A stretch of 9,790 nucleotides of DNA. Origin: DATDTB01 sp035291025 (GTDB lineage Archaea; Iainarchaeota; Iainarchaeia; JAFGOX01; DATDTB01). This document shows, in pieces, positions 1 to 6,608 of the stretch (positions are counted from its first letter, which is position 1; each line of letters opens with the position of its first letter). Where the stretch lies: positions 1 through 9,790 of the forward strand of contig DATDTB010000052.1 in the NCBI GenBank assembly GCA_035291025.1, written 5' to 3'. A program made the translations under genes and the position numbers. The notes under the pieces were generated by a model that was given only the letters and a program-made list of their open reading frames with translations, was not told where the DNA came from and ran no database searches.

Positions 1-1
1 C

Positions 2-397
2 GGCTTCAAGGTGGTGAAAGTTGTAAGGCAAGGCTCGGGGGAAAGCCTTGGAAACGCGCCAATTGAGGCGCGCTACAAGTACATGGCCCAATTGTCTGAA
101 CACGGCGCCCCCGTAGTCAAGCCGTACAGGTTGACAAAGACCAAGGGGGACGAGTACGTCTGGGAAGAAGAAGACGGCGGGGTAAGAGTTGTTGACTTGC
201 TTGGCAATGCCCGGACGAAGAGGGAACGCGAGACAATCCAGGCCCTGATGCGCCGGGCCGAAACCGAATTAAGGGCCCACATTGAAGCGCTTGGGTTGAA
301 GTCTTCCGAGTGGAACTACTCGCCAATGAACATGGTTTACGGGAAAGGCAGGATTAAGTTCATTGACCTTCACTTCCCAGCCAGTCCCAGCAACTGA
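2..397 (+). CDS. Kinase-fold protein, C-terminal part (5' end outside window)
   Basis: The frame is open from base 2 (Gly-Phe-Lys before the first GTG at 11), so the gene very probably begins upstream of the window; 131 residues are visible. The layout resembles a small protein-kinase or phosphotransferase fold. FKVVKVV looks like the beta-strand carrying the ATP-binding Lys, and EARYKYMAQLSEHG looks like the alpha-C helix with its Glu. The stretch YVWEEEDGGVRVVDLL looks like the hinge. WNYSPMNMVY followed by IKFIDL fits the catalytic loop and the metal-binding Asp (DFG-like) region. In the catalytic loop the usual HxD is E-W-N, so the Asp is Asn, while the downstream Pro and Asn are kept. 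It may therefore be a pseudokinase or an atypical small-molecule kinase. The fold assignment is inference from motif spacing alone. No substrate can be named. It ends 91 bases before purH on the same strand. Confidence 0.55.
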   Translation, partial: GFKVVKVVRQGSGESLGNAPIEARYKYMAQLSEHGAPVVKPYRLTKTKGDEYVWEEEDGGVRVVDLLGNARTKRERETIQALMRRAETELRAHIEALGLKSSEWNYSPMNMVYGKGRIKFIDLHFPASPSN

Positions 398-415
398 GCA
401 GCTGTTTTTTCCAAT

Positions 416-426
416 CGTTTTAATAC
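416..426 (+). promoter_or_regulatory. TATA-like box for purH
   Basis: The sequence cgttttaatac lies just after the stop of the kinase-like gene, in a T-rich stretch. An archaeal start about 25 bases downstream would fall near 448-450. This would leave a leader of roughly 40 bases before the GTG chosen for purH. It was assigned by eye. Confidence 0.4.
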
Positions 427-468
427 TTTTTGGTCATTACTTGCTGAGGGAACTCTTTTTGTCAGATA

Positions 469-492
469 ATGAGGGCCGATACGGCCTCGTGA
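469..492 (+). promoter_or_regulatory. purH leader: small hairpin and 7-codon leader ORF
   Basis: Bases 471-488 (gagggccgatacggcctc) can fold into a stem of GAGG/CCTC plus CCG/CGG with one bulged G and an ATA loop, ending right at the purH GTG. The stem contains the only SD-like GAGGG near that start. An ATG at 469 opens a 7-codon ORF (MRADTAS) whose TGA overlaps the purH GTG as GTGA. Whether either element is used is unknown; both could be chance. Confidence 0.25.
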
Positions 493-2072
493 GAGTCGAG
501 CGGGCCTTGCTGAGCGTTTCAGACAAAACGAGCTTGGCGCCTTTTGCCTCTTTCCTCGCGCAAAACAGCGTTGAACTAATTTCCACGGGCGGGACATTCA
601 AGGCGCTGTCCGAGGCAGGCTTGAGCGTAAGGAAAATCAGCGACTTCACTGGCTTCCCCGAAATACTCGACGGCCGAGTGAAAACGCTCCACCCGAAAGT
701 TGAGGGCGGGCTGCTAGCGGACTGGTCAAACCAAGCCCACGCCGGCGAAGCCAAGGCCAACAACATTGTCCCAATACATTTGATTGTGTGCAACCTGTAC
801 CCCTTCGAAAAGACCGTTGCCTCAGGAGCAGCCGACCGCGACGTCATTGAAAACATTGACATCGGCGGGCCGACAATGGTGCGCGCCGCGGCAAAGAACT
901 ACAAGAACACCGCCGTAGTAACGTCCCCCGCGCAGTACTCCCTGGTCCAGGAAGAGCTGTCGAAAAACAGCATGGGGTTGTCTCTTGAAACGCGTGAAAG
1001 CCTGGCCCGTCAAGCCTTTTCGCTCACGGCGGGGTACGACGCCGCCATCGCCAACTGGTTCGAGTCCGGTGCCCCCGCAGGCGGCATCCCGCAAAACCTG
1101 TTCATTGCCTTGAAGGGCGCCGCGAAGCCGAAGTACGGCGAAAACCCGGGACAGAACGCCAGAGTCTTCAAGACGCCCTTCAACTCCGGCGGAATCCTTG
1201 AATGGGAACAGCTCTCCGGAGACGTTCCATCTTTCAACAACTTCATGGACGCAGGAAAGGCCAACAAGCTCCTTCAAGGCTTTGAAGAAGTCCCAACTGT
1301 TGCAACGGTGAAGCACGGCATAATAAGCGGGTTTTCCTTCGCAACCACCTTGAGCGAGGCGTATGAAAAGACAAGCAAGTGCGACCCCAGCGCAGACTTC
1401 GGCGGCGTCATAGTAATGAACCGCGCGTGCGACGCAAAGACCGCGGAGTTAATAGCCGACCCGCGGCCCGAGAACTACCGCGAGATAATCTGCGCGCCGG
1501 ACTTCGCCCCGGAGGCCGTTGAATTGCTGAAGAAGGGCCAGAAAAAGCAGCGCCGCCTCTTTAAGACAAAGCCTTACTCGAGTTACCACTGGGACGTGAG
1601 GCTCGTGGACGGGGCTTTCCTGGTGCAGGAACAACCCGACTTTGGAAAAAGGTTGCAGGAAACCGCGGTGTCTTTTCCCACAAAGCTCAAGCCTGACGCC
1701 GACGCATTGAAAGTCTTGCTGACGGCGCACGAAGTCGTGCGAAAAGTCCCCTCGAACGGGATACTGGTAGGCGACGGGGTCGTGAAAGACGGAATCGTGG
1801 AAAGCTTTTGGACTTACGGCGTTGGGAGTTCCACGAAGCGCAGCCGCGCAGTGCAAATAGCATTGGAGGTAGCGGGCGGCAGGGCAAGGAACGCAATACT
1901 CGCGTCAGACGGCTTCTTTCCCTTCCCTGACTCGGTTGAGTTGGCCGGAGAGCGCGGCGTGAAGGCAATAATACAGCCCGGGGGCTCGCTCAGGGACCAC
2001 TTGAGCATCCAGAAAGCGGACCAGCTAGGGATTGCGATGGCCTTCAGCCACGCGCGCATCTTCAGTCACTGA
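489..2072 (+). CDS. purH: Bifunctional AICAR transformylase / IMP cyclohydrolase PurH
   Basis: This enzyme does the last two steps of de novo purine synthesis: AICAR is formylated to FAICAR and then cyclised to IMP. From GTG 489 it is 527 residues, close to E. coli PurH (529), and begins MRVERALLSVSDKT as the family does. The cyclohydrolase domain (about 1-190) is well kept: STGGTF (32-37), DGRVKTLHP (61-69), NLYPF (102-106) and IENIDIGGPTMVRAAAKN (120-137), with the expected Lys, Tyr, Asp and Lys. The transformylase domain (about 200-527) keeps the catalytic Lys-His pair (275-276), SNG (422-424) and FFPFPDS (476-482). It departs elsewhere: GENPHQ is GENPGQ, KHxNPCG is KHGIISG, and HPKVHGG in the first domain is HPKVEGG. 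The frame is open further upstream; TTG 459 is an alternative start. The 3' end overlaps purF tail to tail by 7 bp. Many archaea use PurP and PurO instead, so a fused PurH is notable but not unique. Confidence 0.93.
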   Translation: MRVERALLSVSDKTSLAPFASFLAQNSVELISTGGTFKALSEAGLSVRKISDFTGFPEILDGRVKTLHPKVEGGLLADWSNQAHAGEAKANNIVPIHLIVCNLYPFEKTVASGAADRDVIENIDIGGPTMVRAAAKNYKNTAVVTSPAQYSLVQEELSKNSMGLSLETRESLARQAFSLTAGYDAAIANWFESGAPAGGIPQNLFIALKGAAKPKYGENPGQNARVFKTPFNSGGILEWEQLSGDVPSFNNFMDAGKANKLLQGFEEVPTVATVKHGIISGFSFATTLSEAYEKTSKCDPSADFGGVIVMNRACDAKTAELIADPRPENYREIICAPDFAPEAVELLKKGQKKQRRLFKTKPYSSYHWDVRLVDGAFLVQEQPDFGKRLQETAVSFPTKLKPDADALKVLLTAHEVVRKVPSNGILVGDGVVKDGIVESFWTYGVGSSTKRSRAVQIALEVAGGRARNAILASDGFFPFPDSVELAGERGVKAIIQPGGSLRDHLSIQKADQLGIAMAFSHARIFSH

Positions 2073-3529
2073 ATCTTTGCCTTGCTTTCCTCGAATGCCT
2101 TGCGCTCGCTTTTCCTGGTTTTCTCGAAGGCTTCCAGCAGGGTCTGGGATACTTGCGTTGGATAAGCTCCAGTGAGGCAGCCAGTGCAAATCCTTTCACT
2201 CAAACCTATCGCCTTCTTCAACCCGTCGATTGACTGGTAAGTCAGGGAGTCGGCGCCAATGAATTTTCGCACTTCTTCAACCGATTCAGTCCTTGCCGCT
2301 ATCAATTCCTCTCGAGTGCTCATGTCCACGCCGTAAAAGCAAGGGTTGGTTATTGGGGGGCACGTTGACAAGAAATGCACTTCAAGGGCGCCAGCCTCTT
2401 TTATTGTTTCAATTATGCGCCTTGAAGTCGTGCCGCGCACCACGCTGTCATCTATTACTGCAACGCGTTTTCCTTTTAAGACTGGGATCAAGGGATTGAG
2501 TTTCATTTTCACGCTCCACTCGCGTGTTTTCTGGTCCGGCATTATGAATGTTCTCTGCACGTACCTGCTTTTCACGAGGCCTTCCTGGAACGGCACGCCG
2601 AGTTCTTGGGAAAAGGCAAGGGCTGCGCTGCGAGCGCTGTCAGGCACTGGAGTCACTACGTCAATGTGCGCATTGACTTTTTCCCTCCACTGCCTTGCAA
2701 GCTCAATGCCAAGCCTTTGCCTAACTTCATACGTTCCAACTCGTTCCAGAATTGAGTCGGGCCGCGCAAAGTAAACCCATTCAAACATGCAGTGTTTTTT
2801 CTGCCGCGGCAGAACGTCTTTTGAGGCGATTGACTCGTCGCTTCTTACAAGTATCGCCTCGCCCGCCCCCACGTCTCGCAAGACCTTGTACCCCAAGACG
2901 TCCAAGGCGTTGTTTTCAGAGGCAAACGCGTGCGAAACCCCTTCAAGCGTGACTTTTTTTCCCAGCACCATTGGCCTTATCGCGTTAGGGTCCCGGAATC
3001 CAAGCAGCCCCAACTCAGTGAGGCAAATGACTGAATAGCCGCCGTTCAAGTTCTTCATTACCGCTTCAAGCGCTTTCCACAGCCTTTGCTCTCCAGCCCC
3101 GCCTGACTCCGTCCAAGCGTTGACTAACTCGTTCAGCAAGACTTCGGCGTCGCTGGCGCTCTCGAAAGCGAATCCTTTTTCCTGCAGCGCCTTCCTCCTT
3201 TCAACGCAGTTGAGTATGTTGCCGTTGAACACGAGCGCTATTTTCCCGTTGGCTGACACGAAGGGCTGCTCCTCGCCGCACAAATTGCTTCCAGCGGTCG
3301 GGTAGCGAACGTGCCCAACGCACGAAGCGCCCTTTAATTCGCGCAGCGAGCCTTCGTCAAACACTTGAGAAACAAGGCCCTTCCCCTTCTTCAAGGAAAA
3401 ACCACTCCGGCCGCTTTCAAGGGTGCAAATGCCCGCAGCATCCTGCCCTCGGTGCTGCAAAGTAAATAGTCCAACGTATGCTTCTTGCGCGGCCGCCTTG
3501 CTGCCGCTTACCCCTATTATCCCGCACAC
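2066..3529 (-). CDS. purF: Amidophosphoribosyltransferase PurF (4Fe-4S type)
   Basis: This is the first committed purine step: glutamine plus PRPP gives 5-phosphoribosylamine. I chose GTG 3529 because it puts the catalytic Cys at position 2 (MCGIIGV), giving 487 residues with no propeptide. A TATA-like box near 3583-3592 fits a start near 3563. The Ntn-hydrolase glutaminase domain shows LQHRGQDAAG (24-33), GHVRYPTAGS (72-81), FNGN (101-104) and SDAEV (126-130). The phosphoribosyltransferase domain shows FARPDS (254-259), PVPDS (294-298), the PRPP motif VIDDSVVRGTTS (358-369) and CFYGVD (397-402). Cysteines at 247, 397, 448 and 451 match the four cluster ligands of the Bacillus-type enzyme, so a 4Fe-4S cluster is expected. 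The frame stays open upstream: GTG 3601 would add a 24-residue propeptide, but I see no SD site for it. The gene diverges from purD. Confidence 0.95.
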   Translation of the reverse strand: MCGIIGVSGSKAAAQEAYVGLFTLQHRGQDAAGICTLESGRSGFSLKKGKGLVSQVFDEGSLRELKGASCVGHVRYPTAGSNLCGEEQPFVSANGKIALVFNGNILNCVERRKALQEKGFAFESASDAEVLLNELVNAWTESGGAGEQRLWKALEAVMKNLNGGYSVICLTELGLLGFRDPNAIRPMVLGKKVTLEGVSHAFASENNALDVLGYKVLRDVGAGEAILVRSDESIASKDVLPRQKKHCMFEWVYFARPDSILERVGTYEVRQRLGIELARQWREKVNAHIDVVTPVPDSARSAALAFSQELGVPFQEGLVKSRYVQRTFIMPDQKTREWSVKMKLNPLIPVLKGKRVAVIDDSVVRGTTSRRIIETIKEAGALEVHFLSTCPPITNPCFYGVDMSTREELIAARTESVEEVRKFIGADSLTYQSIDGLKKAIGLSERICTGCLTGAYPTQVSQTLLEAFEKTRKSERKAFEESKAKIQ

Positions 3530-3582
3530 TGGCTTGCTTCCCCCCGCCTTTGCCTGCCCTTGCCTTACATGAACGCGTGTCG

Positions 3583-3598
3583 TGTTAAAAAGCTTTTT
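3583..3598. promoter_or_regulatory. Shared divergent purF/purD promoter region with palindrome
   Basis: The perfect 12-bp palindrome AAAAAGCTTTTT (3587-3598) is the AT-rich core of the 104-base gap between purF and purD. Read on the minus strand, gctttttaac fits a TATA box for purF (start near 3563, leader about 35 bases). Read on the plus strand, gttaaaaag fits one for purD (start near 3612, then GGAG at 3621). The two boxes share the same bases, so the two genes could compete for, or be jointly controlled at, this site. Confidence 0.5.
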
Positions 3599-3620
3599 CA
3601 CGCCATGAATTAAAGTTGAA

Positions 3621-3624
3621 GGAG
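3621..3624 (+). promoter_or_regulatory. Shine-Dalgarno site fixing the purD start
   Basis: GGAG lies 9 bases before GTG 3634. The in-frame TTG at 3616 lies before this site and so cannot use it. This supports the GTG as the start. Confidence 0.6.
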
Positions 3625-3633
3625 TTCTTTTCA

Positions 3634-4914
3634 GTGGCAAGCGTTTTAGTCATTGGCTCTGGCGGCAGGGAGCATGCAATTTCGTGGGCCTTGTCTAAAA
3701 GCGAGAACGTTGAAAAAGTCTTCACCGCGCCCGGCAACGCCGGCACGTCGTTCGTGGGCGAAAACGTTTCAATCGATGCAGGCAACTTTTCTTCCGTTTT
3801 CCACTTCGTCAAGTCTAAAGGCGTTGACTTGGTGGTAGTGGGCCCTGAAAAACCGCTCGTGGAAGGCATCGTGGACTATTTGGAGGAGCGCGGAGTCAAA
3901 GTCTTCGGGCCCTGCAAGGCCGCAGCGCGCCTCGAGGGCAGCAAGGAATTCGCCAAGCGTGTCATGCTCGACGCGCGCGTTCCAACCGCTTCCTTCAAGT
4001 CCTTTTCCTCCAGCCAGTCCGGCGAGGCACGTTCTTACGTTGAAGAGCTGGGCGGCCGCGTGGTGGTCAAGGCTGACGGGTTGGCGGCCGGCAAGGGCGT
4101 CATTGTGTGCAGTTCCAGGCAGGAAGCCCTTGACGCAATCGACCGCGTGGCCGTGAAAAAGGAATTCGGCGTCGCCGGCGAAACGTTCTTGGTGGAAGAA
4201 CTCCTTGAAGGCGTTGAAGCGTCAGTCTTGGCTCTGGTTGACGGAAAACGAGTAGTGCCGCTGGCGCCGGCGCAGGACCACAAGCGCGTCTTTGACAACG
4301 ACGAAGGCCCTAATACGGGGGGCATGGGTGCGTACTCGCCAACGCCCTTCGTTTCACGGCAAGCCTTGGAGGAAATAAGGGAAGAAGTACTGGAGCCAGT
4401 GGTGAAAACGCTTTCATCCCAGGGAATAACCTACAAGGGAGTCCTTTACGCCGGCTTAATGCTAACCAAGAAAGGGCCAAAGGTTTTGGAGTTCAACGCC
4501 CGCTTCGGCGACCCTGAAACCCAGGCAATCCTGCCCCTCTTGGAGTCGGACTTTTTCGAGTTATGCAATTCAGTCTCGCAGGGCTCGCTGCGAGCCAGCC
4601 AAGCCTCGTGGAAGGAAGGGGCTGCGTGCTGCGTCGTGCTTTCCTCGAAGGGCTACCCCGGGGGTTACGCCACGGGAGTGGAAGTGCGGGGCTTGAAGGA
4701 AGCCGAGTCCGTTAACGGGGTCAACGTCTTCCACTCCGGCACAGCGCTGGAAAACGGGAAAGTTGTGACGAGCGGCGGACGCGTGCTTGGAGTGACTGGA
4801 AGCGGCGAGTCAATCGGGGACGCAATCGCAGTGGCTTACTCGGGCGTTTCCCGCATTCACTTTGAGGGAATGCATTACCGCAAGGACATTGGCTTGAAGG
4901 CGTTGAGTTACTGA
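3634..4914 (+). CDS. purD: Phosphoribosylamine-glycine ligase PurD (GAR synthetase)
   Basis: This enzyme joins phosphoribosylamine and glycine using ATP to make GAR, the step directly after PurF. From GTG 3634 it is 426 residues, against 429 in E. coli. The N-terminal Rossmann-like domain has VLVIGSGGREHA (4-15) and VVVGPEKPLVEGIVDYL (67-83). The ATP-grasp region has VVVKADGLAAGKGVIV (143-158), FLVEELLEGVEASVLAL (185-201), and DHKRVFDNDEGPNTGGMGAY (215-234). The metal- and ATP-binding LEFNARFGDPETQ follows at 285-297. The C-terminal domain includes SSKGYPGGY (337-345). All hallmark motifs are intact. It is a stand-alone PurD, not fused to PurM or PurN. It is transcribed away from purF, from an overlapping promoter region. 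Confidence 0.96.
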   Translation: MASVLVIGSGGREHAISWALSKSENVEKVFTAPGNAGTSFVGENVSIDAGNFSSVFHFVKSKGVDLVVVGPEKPLVEGIVDYLEERGVKVFGPCKAAARLEGSKEFAKRVMLDARVPTASFKSFSSSQSGEARSYVEELGGRVVVKADGLAAGKGVIVCSSRQEALDAIDRVAVKKEFGVAGETFLVEELLEGVEASVLALVDGKRVVPLAPAQDHKRVFDNDEGPNTGGMGAYSPTPFVSRQALEEIREEVLEPVVKTLSSQGITYKGVLYAGLMLTKKGPKVLEFNARFGDPETQAILPLLESDFFELCNSVSQGSLRASQASWKEGAACCVVLSSKGYPGGYATGVEVRGLKEAESVNGVNVFHSGTALENGKVVTSGGRVLGVTGSGESIGDAIAVAYSGVSRIHFEGMHYRKDIGLKALSY

Positions 4915-4919
4915 CAAGC

Positions 4920-4924
4920 TTTTT
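4920..4924 (+). terminator. Short T-run after purD
   Basis: Five Ts begin six bases after the purD stop (agctttttcccc). Archaeal RNA polymerase can terminate on T-runs without a hairpin, and no clear stem precedes it. It is short, so this is a weak call. Confidence 0.3.
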
Positions 4925-4984
4925 CCCCAAGGCACAAGCGGGTATTTATTGATTTCTGTTTATTTGGCTGCAGAAAACGCAAGC

Positions 4985-4991
4985 AGGAGGT
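4985..4991 (+). promoter_or_regulatory. Strong Shine-Dalgarno site of the zinc-ribbon mini-gene
   Basis: AGGAGGT, seven bases before ATG 4999, is the best ribosome binding site in the window. A TATA-like gtatttatt at 4942-4950 could drive it. Confidence 0.65.
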
Positions 4992-4998
4992 CAGTTCC

Positions 4999-5154
4999 AT
5001 GCCAAAATGGAAGTGCGCTGCTTGCAGTGCAGTCGTTGAAGGCGCCGAAAAACCCGCGGTGTGCGGGTGCGGCGCAAGCAGTTCCTTCAGCGAAGTCGTC
5101 GAACAAGCACAGCCCGCGCAGCAGGCGCCGGGAAGCGAACCACAGCAACAGTGA
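4999..5154 (+). CDS. Zinc-ribbon / rubredoxin-like mini-protein, 51 residues
   Basis: Reading ATG 4999 to TGA 5152-5154 gives 51 residues that begin MPKWKCAACSAVVEG. Cysteines at 6, 9, 22 and 24 (CxxC then CxC) form a metal-binding knuckle pair like rubredoxin or the C-terminal domain of rubrerythrin. The flanking WKCxxC and CGASSSF also fit that pattern. The second knuckle is CGC where rubredoxins have CPxC, so one residue is missing. After residue 31 the chain turns into a Glu/Gln/Pro/Ala-rich tail ending in QQQ, probably disordered. The excellent SD site and family-like start support a real gene. Metal (Zn or Fe) and partner are unknown. It stands between purD and the 3' end of gatD, facing gatD. 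Confidence 0.75.
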   Translation: MPKWKCAACSAVVEGAEKPAVCGCGASSSFSEVVEQAQPAQQAPGSEPQQQ

Positions 5155-5247
5155 ACGCACTGCAAGAAGCTTGGCTGGGAAAGGAGAGGGGTGGGATGGC
5201 GGGTAACTCTCTTTCAGAACTGCGCGGCGCTGGCCTTCATGCCTTGC
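5155..5247. other. Short intergenic stretch with G-rich run
   Basis: This gap separates the convergent ends of the zinc-ribbon gene and gatD. Bases 5183-5203 are G-rich (GGGG, GGG, GG, GGG runs), which could form a weak G-quadruplex on the plus strand. No terminator hairpin or RNA gene is evident. Confidence 0.3.
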
Positions 5248-6549
5248 CTAAAGGACTGGAGTCTGCGGGCTTATTTCCCCGGCCACGCTTTCCATCATTA
5301 ATTCCCTGACGTGCTCCACGCCCTTCGCCTGCGGCAAGACCCAGGCGAGCTTCACGAACGCCGTCTCAGGGGTCATGTCCTGCGCCGGAATCGCCCCGGA
5401 GTCAATGAACAAAGTCCTGAGGTTTGCGTAAACGAATGGGTGCACGCGGCCGTGGATTGTCTGGGACGCCACAACCACAGGCACGCCTTTCTTCACTGCC
5501 GCCTTTATTGATGGAATGAGCGAGTACTTCGTCTTCGTTGGCACTACTTCCCCCAAGCCCGTCCCCATCAAAACCAATCCCTTGTAGCCTTGCTCGACGT
5601 GCCAGTCCAGCACGTCAGGGCGCATGTTTGGGTAAGTGTAGATGAGCGCGGTGCGCTCCTCGAAGTCGTCCACTACTTTTAATTTTTCGCCTGGAGAGCC
5701 GCGCTTGTTGTATTCCTCAGTCAAGAACTCAATTCCGCCCCTCGCGTGAATCCTGGCCAGAGGCGACGCGTTAATGCTTTGGAACGCGTCCCTGCGCGAA
5801 GTGTGCATTTTCCTGACTTTCGTGCCGCGGTGCGAAAAGCAGTAATCGTCAGAAATTGACCCGTGCATGCACAACTGCACTTCGGCTATCTCGGAAACTG
5901 CGGCCTTGGCCGAGCAAACCAGGTTGACGAAGGCGTCGCTGGAGCCCCTGTCAGAGCTGCGCTGCGCGCCAGTGAAAACCACGGGAATGCCCAGGTTGCG
6001 GAGGGCAAAGCTGAGCGCCGCGCTGGAGTAATGCATTGTGTTCGTGCCGTGCGTTATTATAACTCCTTTCTTGCCTTTCCTGACTTGGGCCGCGACGTGC
6101 GACGCTATTTTTTTCCAGTCGCTCATGAGCAAGTCCTCGCTCATCAAGTTGAAGATCAGCTCTGAGTCAATGTTCGCGATTTCCTTCAACTCGGGCGCGC
6201 TTGCAACGATGTCAGATGCGCTGAATTCCGCCTTCACTCCTCCGGTCTCGTAGTCAATTCGCGAGGCAATAGTCCCCCCGGTTGAAAGCACAGCTATCTC
6301 AGGCAAACCCGTGGAATGCGAGTACTCCTTCTTTACTACCGCTTTCCCGACGCGCGTCCTTTTCCCGAGCAGGGTGATTTTGCTTTTTCCGTCAACTGAA
6401 ACCCCTATGTTGTAGCCGTTGTCCAGCTTCAGGACGAGGTCATTGGCGCCGGCGTACTCGCTAGCAGGCAGCACAACCCCCTCGTAAGCCTTTCCGTCTT
6501 TTTCAACGCGGACCCTCTCGCCTGCTTCCAGGCCTTTCTTTGATGCCAT
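5248..6549 (-). CDS. gatD: Glutamyl-tRNA(Gln) amidotransferase subunit D (GatD)
   Basis: GatD is the glutaminase of the archaeal GatDE complex, which converts Glu-tRNA(Gln) to Gln-tRNA(Gln). It frees ammonia from an amide donor and channels it to GatE. The protein is 433 residues, typical for GatD. It has a small N-terminal domain (about 1-70) and then an asparaginase-like domain: VLSTGGTIAS (87-96), THGTNTMHYSSAALSF (166-181), FTGAQRSSDRGSSDA (192-206), KVRKMHTSRRDAFQSIN (244-260) and a C-terminal subdomain. Thr93, Thr169 and Lys247 match three catalytic residues of asparaginases, but the fourth, the Asp after Thr169, is Asn170 (codon AAC at 6042-6040). GatE is not in the window. The gene starts 50 bases after the AbrB/PhoU gene on the same strand. 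A TATA-like box at 6598-6608 may give it its own promoter. No clear SD site is seen. Confidence 0.93.
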   Translation of the reverse strand: MASKKGLEAGERVRVEKDGKAYEGVVLPASEYAGANDLVLKLDNGYNIGVSVDGKSKITLLGKRTRVGKAVVKKEYSHSTGLPEIAVLSTGGTIASRIDYETGGVKAEFSASDIVASAPELKEIANIDSELIFNLMSEDLLMSDWKKIASHVAAQVRKGKKGVIITHGTNTMHYSSAALSFALRNLGIPVVFTGAQRSSDRGSSDAFVNLVCSAKAAVSEIAEVQLCMHGSISDDYCFSHRGTKVRKMHTSRRDAFQSINASPLARIHARGGIEFLTEEYNKRGSPGEKLKVVDDFEERTALIYTYPNMRPDVLDWHVEQGYKGLVLMGTGLGEVVPTKTKYSLIPSIKAAVKKGVPVVVASQTIHGRVHPFVYANLRTLFIDSGAIPAQDMTPETAFVKLAWVLPQAKGVEHVRELMMESVAGEISPQTPVL

Positions 6550-6597
6550 GAAAAAACAACCCAGTTTTCTTTTCCCTCAAACAGTTACCTTGAAAGC

Positions 6598-6608
6598 CTT
6601 TAAGTTTT
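6598..6608 (-). promoter_or_regulatory. TATA-like box for gatD overlapping the upstream stop codon
   Basis: On the minus strand the sequence aaaacttaaag spans the last codons and TAA stop of the AbrB/PhoU gene. A start about 25 bases on, near 6575, would leave a 25-base leader before the gatD ATG. Read-through from the upstream gene is also possible. Confidence 0.4.

Noticed and set aside
363..488. Upstream extension of purH to ATG 363
   Set aside because: It would overlap the kinase-like gene and add 42 residues not found in PurH; the family N-terminus begins at GTG 489.
822..1316. Long minus-strand frames inside purH (also 1449-1856)
   Set aside because: They are antisense to a well-conserved enzyme and are explained by GC-rich codon bias.
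5183..5203. G-rich run as a G-quadruplex or RNA gene
   Set aside because: Only three runs reach three Gs and no stem or conserved box is seen, so I do not claim a function.
5196..5309. 37-residue ORF with GGAG nine bases before its ATG
   Set aside because: About half of it lies antisense to the conserved end of gatD, and the product is Pro/Leu-rich with no motif. The purine-rich run makes a chance SD site likely.
5061..5309. 82-residue plus-strand frame across the zinc-ribbon gene and gatD end
   Set aside because: It is a frame shadow of the 4999-5154 gene, which has Cys motifs and a strong SD site; no own features.
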